Origin: Caecibacteroides pullorum
Lineage (GTDB): Bacteria > Bacteroidota > Bacteroidia > Bacteroidales > Bacteroidaceae
Assembly (NCBI RefSeq): GCF_019239235.1
Contig: NZ_JAAZTS010000021.1
Coordinates: 1 to 56,949 of the forward strand
Direction of reading: 5' to 3'
DNA: 56,949 nucleotides
In this document: positions 7,113 through 13,869 of the stretch, one piece after another
Layout: the number at the start of each line of letters is the position of its first letter
Numbering within the stretch: position 1 is the first letter of the stretch
Position numbers and translations under genes: made by a program
The notes under the pieces: model-generated
What the model was told of the DNA's origin: nothing
The model's input: only the letters and a program-made list of their open reading frames with translations
The model's database searches: none

Positions 7113-7682
7113 ATGCAAAATATGATAGACGCATTATTAAGGGTCAAAGGACTTGTAGAGGTTAAAAAGAATGCCATAAATTTAGGTGTGAATTTGGGAC
7201 AACTTCCCAATAACGAAGTTTTGGAAATTCCAGAGTTACTTACGAAAGAACACAATATTTCAGAACAAATAACTAAAATGATGTGGCAATATTTTGAAAA
7301 TGTCCATTCTAGCTTGTCTGACGGTCAGCAAACAAGATTAATTTTCAAATCTTGTGCTTTTGCAGGAATATTAGCCACTTATGAATTTAAGAAAAGAGGT
7401 TTTATAAATGAAAGAGTCTTATTCCAAATATTTACGATAAACAATATTTCAAGATTAATAGAAAATGTTGAAGATGCAATAAATATGGATGCGAGGGAAG
7501 ATTTTATTATAAATGGTTGGCTGACCCAATGTAGCGAAGATACTTTCAATGATTTATGCTATATTTATAATGCAACGGATGGGCAAACCAAATGGCAGGC
7601 ATGGAAAGATACATGTACAACTATGTTTTGCATAGGAATGATATACGCTAATCATAGAATTAAAGGAAACCTTTCTTTTTAA
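7113..7682 (+). CDS. Hypothetical protein, first gene of a coupled operon, 189 aa
   Basis: Not recognised. The frame is open back to 6858, but 6858-7112 encodes the perfect stems of the leader, so I take the ATG at 7113 (or 7122), preceded by AGGTGGG. The protein starts MQNMIDALLRVKGLVEVKKN and is mostly helical, with no signal peptide, membrane helix or nameable motif. Its stop overlaps the next start (TAATG), so translation is coupled. Base composition is AT-rich like the rest of the element. Confidence 0.65.
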   Translation: MQNMIDALLRVKGLVEVKKNAINLGVNLGQLPNNEVLEIPELLTKEHNISEQITKMMWQYFENVHSSLSDGQQTRLIFKSCAFAGILATYEFKKRGFINERVLFQIFTINNISRLIENVEDAINMDAREDFIINGWLTQCSEDTFNDLCYIYNATDGQTKWQAWKDTCTTMFCIGMIYANHRIKGNLSF

Positions 7683-8041
7683 TGCAATTAAATCACCATA
7701 CATATCAGCAATGCCTGTCCACATACTTTATATGGATAAAATCCAATATAGACCAAGACCAAAAAGATTATTACAAAGAATGTACAAACATGGTTATTTG
7801 GTATGGTAGAAATTGGGGAGATAGAATACAAATTATATTTTTTAAAAGTAAAGCAGATTATGAATATATCTTAGCAAACAAATCTTTTGCATGGAGAGTA
7901 GATGTACATTATTGGGATTGTAAACTTTATCATTATCCACTTAATTCAACAAGAAAATGGATGATAGACTTTATAATTCATGCAATTATGGATATTTATA
8001 AAAATGGGAATATACCACATCCTTGTAATAATAAGAAATAA
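7682..8041 (+). CDS. Hypothetical protein, 119 aa, aromatic-rich
   Basis: Not recognised. Starts on the A of the upstream TAA. It is unusually rich in Trp, Tyr, His and Lys (for example MVIWYGRNWGDRIQIIFF and VDVHYWDCKLYHYP) and looks like a small alpha/beta domain without signal peptide or membrane segment. It is separated by 11 nt from the next gene. Conserved coupling with its neighbours suggests the products act together. Confidence 0.65.
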   Translation: MQLNHHTYQQCLSTYFIWIKSNIDQDQKDYYKECTNMVIWYGRNWGDRIQIIFFKSKADYEYILANKSFAWRVDVHYWDCKLYHYPLNSTRKWMIDFIIHAIMDIYKNGNIPHPCNNKK

Positions 8042-8052
8042 ATGGATAGAAA

Positions 8053-8781
8053 ATGACTGAATTAGATAATATATGCCACAATATTAGAGGGGCTTTCAGA
8101 AAAAGAGATAAAGAAGCATTAACTATATATTCCAAAATATTATGGAATTATTTAAATATTGAGGGCTGGAAACTTGGTGATGATTATTGGTCTTATGCTG
8201 ATAAACATCTACTAGATAAAGGCATTGCTTGCACAATACAAAGCTTCATACTTAATGAAAACTCAAATAATGGCTTTGCAATGAGATATGCTTTTATGAT
8301 ACAAGCAATCCATGATTTAGGAATTGGATTAGGGCAATCAACTAATAGTAAACATGTAAAAGCCGAATTCGCCTATTGGATGTTTTTCTGCATTTGTTCA
8401 AATATTTCCTTGCTACAAGATGTAATGAATAATACACTAAGAGAATATGGGAAAACTGTAAATGAAGAAAATTTGACTATTATACCATTCCTCATACTTA
8501 ATTATCTACATCAATTTTGCATAGAAAAAGACTATGTAGAAATGACATATACACCTTTGTTTGATGGAAAGAACGGACTTAATGAGGAAAAATATTTCCA
8601 ACTCCTTAATCGTTATCAAGATATGGCTATTCCATTGATTCAAATGGCAGCAAACAACGCCAATGTGGAATTTGATTTAGAATCTTTAAAACAAGAAAGT
8701 GAATTGGCTTATGAATATTTTCTTATTAATATTCGATTAGAAAAATCATCTTCTATTTACAAGTCTATAATGAAATATTAA
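8053..8781 (+). CDS. Hypothetical helical protein, 242 aa
   Basis: Not recognised. Begins MTELDNICHNIRGAFRKRDK; predicted mostly alpha-helical with several aromatic-rich segments (for example HVKAEFAYWMFFCICSNISL) but no clear transmembrane topology or nuclease, kinase or helicase motif. Its last base overlaps the first base of the next start codon (TAATG), so it is translationally coupled to the lipoprotein gene. It belongs to the four-gene operon behind the structured leader. Confidence 0.7.
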   Translation: MTELDNICHNIRGAFRKRDKEALTIYSKILWNYLNIEGWKLGDDYWSYADKHLLDKGIACTIQSFILNENSNNGFAMRYAFMIQAIHDLGIGLGQSTNSKHVKAEFAYWMFFCICSNISLLQDVMNNTLREYGKTVNEENLTIIPFLILNYLHQFCIEKDYVEMTYTPLFDGKNGLNEEKYFQLLNRYQDMAIPLIQMAANNANVEFDLESLKQESELAYEYFLINIRLEKSSSIYKSIMKY

Positions 8782-9662
8782 TGTTTATGAATAAATTAGA
8801 TATTGGTATATTTACATTATTATTTATATCGTGTCAACAACAACAGACAAAACAAATTTATACCATAGACAACACTTTACAAGCTAAAGCTACTTCTATT
8901 GTAGAGAACAATCTATCAGTACTAAATGCCTTATCTGGACAAGCTATCATTATGGAAGTTCAGACAGGGCAAATTAAAGCTATGGTAGGGCTTGAAAGGA
9001 AGGATAGTGCAACCTACCAGACAAGTGAGAATCTACCCCAGAAACAAACAGAGGGATTGATACAACCTATATCCATATTGGCAGCACTGGAAACAGGGCA
9101 AGTCAAACTGTCAGATACGGTAAATGTTGGAAATGGTATTTATTCTGCAAATGGAATAGAGATAAAAGACCATAACTGGCATAGAGGTGGATATGGTACA
9201 ATAACCATCCAACAGGGATTGGCGGTCAGTTCAAATGTTGCTACTTATAAAACGATAGAAAAAGCTTTCAGTAATGAACAGGCATATCAAGCCCAATTAA
9301 AGAAAATGGGAGTTGATTTAGATAGTTTGACTACTATTAAGATGCTTACCTTATATAACGAAATTGCCAAGAATGGAGATATAGCAAGCAAGGCAAATAC
9401 AGACAGCTTGAAACAGGCGCTGAAATATGTGGTTACTGATGGACTGGGGCAATCGGCTAAATCAGACAAGGTACAAATTGCAGGAAAAACAGGAGCTATA
9501 CAACTGGAAGATGGAAGTTACATAATAGAGTTCTGTGGCTATTTCCCTGCTGAAAAACCTCAATATTCTATCATTGTTTCTATCCACAAGGAAGAAGTTC
9601 CTGCAAGTGGGATGATGGCAGGTGAGGTGTTTAAACAAATAGTAGATAGCATGATTAAGTAA
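8781..9662 (+). CDS. Lipoprotein with transpeptidase-like (pseudo-PBP) domain, 293 aa
   Basis: An N-terminal lipobox LFISC (Cys18) marks an exported lipoprotein; an alternative ATG is at 8787. The remainder resembles the C-terminal transpeptidase domain of FtsI/PBP2-type proteins: SGQAIIMEVQTGQIKAMVG at 52-70, SSN at 150-152 (SxN motif) and AGKTG at 234-238 (KTG motif). The expected SxxK active site falls at EGLIQPISILAALE (91-104), where neither the catalytic Ser nor the Lys is in place. It is therefore probably not an active transpeptidase; a binding or decoy role in the periplasm is possible. It is also shorter than a full PBP, with no N-terminal pedestal. Last gene of the coupled operon. 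Confidence 0.75.
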   Translation: MFMNKLDIGIFTLLFISCQQQQTKQIYTIDNTLQAKATSIVENNLSVLNALSGQAIIMEVQTGQIKAMVGLERKDSATYQTSENLPQKQTEGLIQPISILAALETGQVKLSDTVNVGNGIYSANGIEIKDHNWHRGGYGTITIQQGLAVSSNVATYKTIEKAFSNEQAYQAQLKKMGVDLDSLTTIKMLTLYNEIAKNGDIASKANTDSLKQALKYVVTDGLGQSAKSDKVQIAGKTGAIQLEDGSYIIEFCGYFPAEKPQYSIIVSIHKEEVPASGMMAGEVFKQIVDSMIK

Positions 9663-9681
9663 GGGCTATAGAATTATTATG

Positions 9682-9725
9682 AAAAACAGCATTTGAGGCT
9701 AAAACTCTTATGCTGTTTTTTATTT
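9682..9725 (+). terminator. Terminator after the pseudo-PBP gene (repeated at 11,513)
   Basis: AAAAACAGCAT (9682-9692) pairs with ATGCTGTTTTT (9710-9720). It is symmetric, so it could act on both strands. A near-identical copy closes the lipoprotein gene at 11,513. Confidence 0.85.
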
Positions 9726-9732
9726 AAACCAC

Positions 9733-9740
9733 TATCTTTG
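9733..9740 (+). promoter_or_regulatory. -7 box of the 9766 gene
   Basis: TATCTTTG, 25 nt before the start codon, which supports the ATG at 9766. The -33 element is weak. Confidence 0.6.
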
Positions 9741-9765
9741 TAAAAACATTAAAGAATAGCAGACA

Positions 9766-10575
9766 ATGAATATATACTTTTATAATCCACGTTGGTTAAA
9801 CCCTGAGCGATTTCCTTTGTTTATGGAAATATTAAAGGTGGGTGAAATTGTCAATGCAATGCCTTTTAGTGAACGTCCCAGCATCTTGATTGAACAATAT
9901 AAAAATTTATGCCATTTTGATTGGAAAGGAGAAAAAGATGAAAACCTTTATGTAAAAGTAACAAACCAAATATTGAAAAGAATATCTATTCCTGTTTATG
10001 AAAAGGGCAAATGGACTGGATGTTTTGAGGTTAAAGACATTTATACGGATTCAAAATATAATAATCCCATACGAAATATTATTAACTGCAATGATGAAAA
10101 TATTCTTGTTTTCTGTGAGGATATTATCATTTCAAGAATACCTCAATATTGCTTCAATACCCTTAGAAAATATAGCGGAGATTCAAGATATGATGAGCGG
10201 TTGTGCTTCTACCTGATAGGAGAGTTTCTGAGGAAAGACAAAATATATTTAAGAGTGAGAAAATACCCCGAATGGGTGGATGCTACATTCACTGACAAAA
10301 AGGGAAATAACTACTATCCTATCATTGCTTACCTTAATAAAAAAAGCAAAGAACTGAAACCTGCGGAAAGAGGTAACCTTACTCCCATACAGTTCTTTCT
10401 AAGCGAAGAGGGGCATTGTGTCTATTTAAAGAAAAAGGAAGAGGAAATAAAGCGAAGGGAAGAAGATAGGAAGAGAAGGGAAGAAGAAGCGAAAATGCGT
10501 GAATATGAATCGTACAATGAAATAGGACAAGAAGAAGTGAATTATATGTTAGAAAATGGCTGGGATAATGATTAA
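9766..10575 (+). CDS. Hypothetical protein with charged coiled-coil tail, 269 aa
   Basis: Not recognised. Begins MNIYFYNPRWLNPERF. Residues 1-215 appear to be a folded, aromatic-rich domain; residues about 220-250 are an uninterrupted Lys/Arg/Glu segment (EEEIKRREEDRKRREEEAK) expected to form a coiled coil, followed by a short acidic end. No signal peptide or membrane helix. It has its own promoter, so it is an independent unit after the four-gene operon. Confidence 0.75.
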   Translation: MNIYFYNPRWLNPERFPLFMEILKVGEIVNAMPFSERPSILIEQYKNLCHFDWKGEKDENLYVKVTNQILKRISIPVYEKGKWTGCFEVKDIYTDSKYNNPIRNIINCNDENILVFCEDIIISRIPQYCFNTLRKYSGDSRYDERLCFYLIGEFLRKDKIYLRVRKYPEWVDATFTDKKGNNYYPIIAYLNKKSKELKPAERGNLTPIQFFLSEEGHCVYLKKKEEEIKRREEDRKRREEEAKMREYESYNEIGQEEVNYMLENGWDND

Positions 10576-10714
10576 TATTCTGAAATAAACAAGAATATAG
10601 AATCTGTTACTATATTAATTGCGTCAAAATATATCATATTCTTTTATACTTAGATTAATTATTAATTGCCCATAATATTAGCGGTAAACCCTATGCCAGT
10701 CCATATAAAAACTA

Positions 10715-10722
10715 TATCTTTG
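10715..10722 (+). promoter_or_regulatory. -7 box before small genes
   Basis: TATCTTTG, followed 13 nt later by an ATG for a 26-residue open frame and then by a 64-residue frame. The -33 element is weak. Confidence 0.5.
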
Positions 10723-10735
10723 TAATGATAAGAAT

Positions 10736-10816
10736 ATGTTTAATCCAAACGGTGGAAAGCACCTGTGTAAACTAAGGTGTAAACCAAAGAAAAAGGATTA
10801 TAAAGATAAGTTTTGA
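10736..10816 (+). CDS. Possible 26-residue basic peptide
   Basis: A short frame directly after a -7 box, beginning MFNPNGGKHLCKLRCK and continuing with a Lys-rich end (about ten Lys/Arg in 26 residues, two Cys). Too short to prove coding; the position, with a start about 7 nt after the expected transcription start, is what makes it worth listing. It could be a leader peptide for the next frame. Confidence 0.3.
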   Translation: MFNPNGGKHLCKLRCKPKKKDYKDKF

Positions 10817-10834
10817 TTATCAACTCCGTAATAT

Positions 10835-11029
10835 ATGATTTGGAGTACGCGTCTTAGGGTAGAGTGTGGAACTGTTTCTGTGCTAATGGGTGAAATTACC
10901 GATATACTACAAAGCTCTGGAAGAAGTGTTTTTCTTGCACCTTATTATTTCAAAGATAAAAAAATGACTATCATGGATTTAAATGAGATAGCCATGTCTT
11001 TAATTCAACGAGCAGAACAACTATTGTAA
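10835..11029 (+). CDS. Possible small protein, 64 aa
   Basis: Begins MIWSTRLRVECGTVSVLMGE and ends in a helix-like NEIAMSLIQRAEQLL. Not recognised. Located 18 nt after the 26-residue frame and 31 nt before a lipoprotein gene, so the three could share the promoter at 10,715. Codon use is unremarkable for the AT-rich element. Coding status uncertain. Confidence 0.4.
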   Translation: MIWSTRLRVECGTVSVLMGEITDILQSSGRSVFLAPYYFKDKKMTIMDLNEIAMSLIQRAEQLL

Positions 11030-11060
11030 AGAAATAAATTACTCACTAAATTAATAATGA

Positions 11061-11504
11061 ATGAAAACATTAAGATTTTTTGGAATGGCCTTATTAATGG
11101 TCTTGTGTGCAGTGAATTTTGCAGCTTGTAGTGATGATGATGAACCAATTGTTGGAACTTCACAGGATTTAATTGGAAGATGGACTTTAACTTGGATTAA
11201 AGGATGGGAGTTCGATAGTGATGGTTTTAAAGACACATGGGATGAAGCGGATGATGGAGAAGATTTAATTTTCAAAGCAGACGGAACAGGACGAATGGAA
11301 TCTCAGTACGGCAGTGAATATCCATTTAATTGGTCTTTTGAGAACAACGTTTTCAAGTGGGATTATAGTCTTTATAATGGTTGTACCACTAAAATTATTC
11401 AATTAGATGCAGAAAAATTGGTGTTTGAAATAACTGAATATTATGATGGTGAAATTGATTCACAAGAAATAAATACTTATAAAAGAGTTTCATCAGTAAA
11501 CTAA
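11061..11504 (+). CDS. Lipocalin-like surface lipoprotein, 147 aa
   Basis: Signal peptide of type II: hydrophobic MALLMVLCAVNFAAC with lipobox FAAC, the Cys at residue 23. The residues after Cys are SDDDEP, an acidic pattern that in Bacteroidetes directs lipoproteins to the cell surface. The rest (DLIGRWTLTWIKGWEFD, FKADGTGRMES, KLVFEITEYYDGEID) has the short beta-hairpin pattern of the lipocalin-like proteins common in Bacteroides. Ligand unknown. It is the last sizeable gene of the element and is closed by the repeated terminator. Confidence 0.8.
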   Translation: MKTLRFFGMALLMVLCAVNFAACSDDDEPIVGTSQDLIGRWTLTWIKGWEFDSDGFKDTWDEADDGEDLIFKADGTGRMESQYGSEYPFNWSFENNVFKWDYSLYNGCTTKIIQLDAEKLVFEITEYYDGEIDSQEINTYKRVSSVN

Positions 11505-11512
11505 ATTTTAAT

Positions 11513-11556
11513 AAAACAGCATTTGAGGCAAAAAGCCCTTATGCTGTTTTTCTTTT
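11513..11556 (+). terminator. Terminator, second copy of the 9682 sequence
   Basis: AAAACAGCAT pairs with ATGCTGTTTTT; the whole hairpin including the loop differs from the 9682 copy at only a few loop positions. This implies a duplicated sequence block rather than chance. Confidence 0.85.
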
Positions 11557-11591
11557 ATAAAGCTACTACATTTTAAGAGAATATCCAGATT

Positions 11592-11696
11592 ATGAATCCC
11601 AAGGAATATAATGTTGTACCATATCTAAAACAGGGAAATATGGAGTGTTTAGAAGAATACCAGAGAAAGCGATATCATATACCTCTAAATACTTAA
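11592..11696 (+). CDS. Possible 34-residue protein
   Basis: An open frame starting MNPKEYNVVPYLKQGN and ending in HIPLNT. No promoter consensus is clear and it is not recognised. Listed because it lies in an otherwise gene-free gap between the terminator and the attachment site; could be chance. Confidence 0.2.
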   Translation: MNPKEYNVVPYLKQGNMECLEEYQRKRYHIPLNT

Positions 11697-11758
11697 ATAA
11701 CTTTATAGCAGTTATCAGATTACAATGCAATAAGTTTGCTCTTCATTCAAGGAATACC

Positions 11759-11766
11759 TATCTTTG
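11759..11766 (+). promoter_or_regulatory. -7 box facing the attachment site
   Basis: TATCTTTG directed to the right with no gene behind it except the tRNA fragment. It may be an outward promoter at the element's end. Confidence 0.45.
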
Positions 11767-11772
11767 TACAAG

Positions 11773-11802
11773 TTTAAGTGTTTCACTATTGTTTCACTTA
11801 AA
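11773..11802. repeat. Paired direct and inverted repeats next to the att site
   Basis: GTTTCACT occurs at 11,780-11,787 and again at 11,791-11,798 (11 bp apart). TTTAAGTG (11,773-11,780) is the complement of CACTTAAA (11,795-11,802). Repeats about 60 bp from a core site are the usual place for integrase arm-type or excisionase sites. Confidence 0.45.
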
Positions 11803-11862
11803 ACTATAAAGAGATTATTAATTTAGTGATTCAAAAGCTTTTAACTAAGAAAGGCATAGAGC

Positions 11863-11904
11863 CTCATAATCTGGAGGTCCCTGGTTCAAGCCCAGGCTGG
11901 TCCA
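11863..11904 (+). other. tRNA-Met(CAT) 3' fragment: probable element attachment site
   Basis: The sequence starts in an anticodon loop, CTCATAA with anticodon CAT, and runs through TCTGG, a five-base variable region AGGTC, a perfect T-arm (CCTGG, TTCAAGC, CCAGG) and the acceptor strand CTGGTCC plus discriminator A at 11,904. No matching 5' half (GGACCAG, D-arm) lies upstream. This is what remains after an element integrates at a tRNA anticodon or 3' half; the restored full tRNA would be at the other end, beyond position 1. Confidence 0.8.
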
Positions 11905-11916
11905 CAAAAGAAGAAG

Positions 11917-11952
11917 CGTTAATTGCACAAAATCAGCAGTTAACGTTTTTCC
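11917..11952 (+). terminator. Original tRNA terminator
   Basis: CGTTAA-TGC pairs with GCA-TTAACG and is followed by a run of T. It sits 12 nt after the tRNA end and belongs to the host side of the junction. Confidence 0.7.
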
Positions 11953-12501
11953 TTTTTGTCCTTTTTCGTGAGTCATGATATAATCAATAGAATCACATCC
12001 CTCTTCAAGGCGATATAGATGTATGCAGTAGACATCAAGCATTCTCCCAACTTACCTGTTTCAACAAACTCAAAGCAACTTAACGATGAATTCCCCAGGA
12101 GGCGTAATACAATAGAGCAAACTGACATCAAAGTTTCATTGTTTACACATACCAAAATCTGAGATTTCCTGATGTAAATTCACAACAAACCGCTGATAAC
12201 AAGCAAATTGCATTGAAACATCCGAATAAGACCGAATAAAATATTGCCGTAGACCACGAAAACAGCGAGCACCCACCGTGAAACTTCATCTTTCAACCTA
12301 CTTCCTTTTCTTCCAACGGATTACGCTACAGATGAAGGGTTGAAAGCAGATTGAGACAATCAATCACTCATCAGCCACACGCCATTCCTAAAGACCTACT
12401 TTAACCCGCTAAACACCAACTTGGCAGACGTAACTACGGACTTGATGAATGGAAAGAAGTACTTTATATCTGACTCATTTCCTCATGTGACGAATTAATT
12501 G
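11953..12501. other. Host-side gap, possibly decayed coding DNA
   Basis: No convincing intact gene in about 550 nt. On the plus strand a frame runs from after a stop at 12,352 to the stop at 12,496-12,498 and would end NGKKYFISDSFPHVTN; the same frame is also open for a stretch before that stop. This could be the remains of a lost protein gene at an insertion hot spot, but chance open frames of this length are not rare. Confidence 0.3.
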
Positions 12502-12509
12502 TACATTTG
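12502..12509 (+). promoter_or_regulatory. -7 box of the THUMP-like gene
   Basis: TACATTTG, 34 nt before the start at 12,544. Confidence 0.55.
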
Positions 12510-12543
12510 TACGAAGCATTGAAGGAACACTTTAAGATAACTT

Positions 12544-13743
12544 ATGACACTGACCGAAGCCACCCTCCGATTTATAGCCGAACACCGCCGCGACGATGTG
12601 CGTGTGTTAGCCCTGCAAGCAGGCAAGTATCCCGACGTGGATATGCCGACTGCTCTGATACAGATAGCGGGCAGGAAGACGGCCGAGACAAAAATACCGA
12701 CGTGGGCCGCTACAGAAGGCATACTCTATCCACCCCACCTATCCATGGAACAATGCTCGTCGGAGGTGACGGCTCGCTATAAGGCTTCTGTTGTAAGTGG
12801 ATATGATGGCCCATGTCACTCACTGGCCGACCTGACGGGCGGTTTCGGTATCGACTTCTCTTTCCTGGCCCCGCATTTCAGACAAGCTATCTACGTGGAG
12901 CGACAGGAAGTGCTGTGTCAGACAGCCCGCCATAACTTTCCGCTGCTGGGACTGAGCACGACCCGCGTGATCCATGCCGACGGAGTGGATTATCTGCAGC
13001 AGATGCCCGACTTAGACTGGCTCTACCTCGACCCCGCCCGACGGGACGGACACGGAGGCAAGACGGTAGCTATTGCCGACTGCGAACCTGATGTAGCTGC
13101 TCTCGAAAGCCTGTTACTGGAGAAGGCAGCCCATGTACTAGTGAAGTTGTCACCTATGCTCGACCTGACACAGGCCTTGCACACGTTGAAACATGTAGTA
13201 GCGGCGCACGTGGTTTCCGTGGCAGGCGAATGCAAAGAGCTGTTGCTGGTATTGGCACGTGGCGAAGTCCCGCAGGCGGACGACGTACCCATCCGTTGCG
13301 TCAACCTCTCAACTACCGACGATGCCTTCACCTTCACCCGCCATGAAGAACAGGAGGCCTCCTGCCGCTATGCCGACGCTCCCCGCTCCTACCTCTACGA
13401 GCCCAATGCCTCGCTGCTGAAGGCGGGTGCCTTCCGAAGTCTTTCCTATATATATAATATAGAGAAACTACATACCAATAGTCACCTTTATACCTCCGAT
13501 GAAGCGTTGCCATGTTTTCCCGGCCGTATGTTCCGCATCGACGGCTGGTGCGGATTCGGCAAGCACGAAGTGAAGGAACTGCTGGACGGCATACGAAAGG
13601 CCAATCTAACAATACGCAATTTCCCCGCCACCGTAGCCGAAGTGCGCAAACGGCTCAAGTTAGGCGAAGGAGGAGAAACTTATCTCTTTGCTACAACCTT
13701 GAATGACGGTCGGAAAATACTCCTGAGATGTAGCAAAACCTAA
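12544..13743 (+). CDS. THUMP-like, SAM-dependent methyltransferase (PG_1098 type), 399 aa
   Basis: A class I methyltransferase conserved in Bacteroidetes. The SAM-binding region is ADLTGGFGIDFSFLAPHF near residues 97-114, the acidic loop YVERQE follows, and the catalytic-type motif is LDPARRD near 165. The C-terminal part (FRIDGWCGFGKHEVKELL, then a KANLTIRNFPATVAEVRKRL segment) matches the THUMP-like domain of this family. The substrate is thought to be RNA but is not established. First chromosomal gene after the element, with base composition clearly more GC-rich than the element's. Confidence 0.85.
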   Translation: MTLTEATLRFIAEHRRDDVRVLALQAGKYPDVDMPTALIQIAGRKTAETKIPTWAATEGILYPPHLSMEQCSSEVTARYKASVVSGYDGPCHSLADLTGGFGIDFSFLAPHFRQAIYVERQEVLCQTARHNFPLLGLSTTRVIHADGVDYLQQMPDLDWLYLDPARRDGHGGKTVAIADCEPDVAALESLLLEKAAHVLVKLSPMLDLTQALHTLKHVVAAHVVSVAGECKELLLVLARGEVPQADDVPIRCVNLSTTDDAFTFTRHEEQEASCRYADAPRSYLYEPNASLLKAGAFRSLSYIYNIEKLHTNSHLYTSDEALPCFPGRMFRIDGWCGFGKHEVKELLDGIRKANLTIRNFPATVAEVRKRLKLGEGGETYLFATTLNDGRKILLRCSKT

Positions 13744-13759
13744 CAAACTGCCCACTTTG

Positions 13760-13822
13760 TTTGTAACCGCTTTGCAACATCTTTGTTACGTCTTCTTCAA
13801 AAACCTGTAAAGATTGCGTAAC
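13760..13822 (+). promoter_or_regulatory. Pho-box-like array, 11-bp periodic repeats
   Basis: TTTGTAAC (13,760-13,767), TTTGCAAC (13,771-13,778) and TTTGTTAC (13,782-13,789) repeat every 11 bp. In the same phase follow CCTGTAAA (13,804) and TGCGTAAC (13,815-13,822), with one weak unit between. PhoB-type regulators bind direct repeats spaced 11 bp upstream of the -10. The last unit ends 10 bp before the -7 box, where a -33 element would be. The downstream phosphatase supports phosphate control. Confidence 0.7.
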
Positions 13823-13832
13823 GCCATGCCTG

Positions 13833-13840
13833 TACTTTTG
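13833..13840 (+). promoter_or_regulatory. -7 box of the receptor/phosphatase operon
   Basis: TACTTTTG, 29 nt before the receptor start. No TTTG at -33; the activator array occupies that position. Confidence 0.7.
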
Positions 13841-13869
13841 CGGCAAAATAATCACAGAAAAAAACAGGT

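Noticed and set aside
11830..11904. A complete tRNA gene
   Set aside because: The anticodon loop, T-arm and acceptor 3' strand are present, but upstream bases do not pair with the anticodon stem (TCTGG) or the acceptor strand (CTGGTCC), and no D-arm is seen.
12356..12498. A 47-codon frame ending NGKKYFISDSFPHVTN as a gene
   Set aside because: No start codon with promoter, a stop directly upstream in frame, and not recognised; kept only as a possible remnant.
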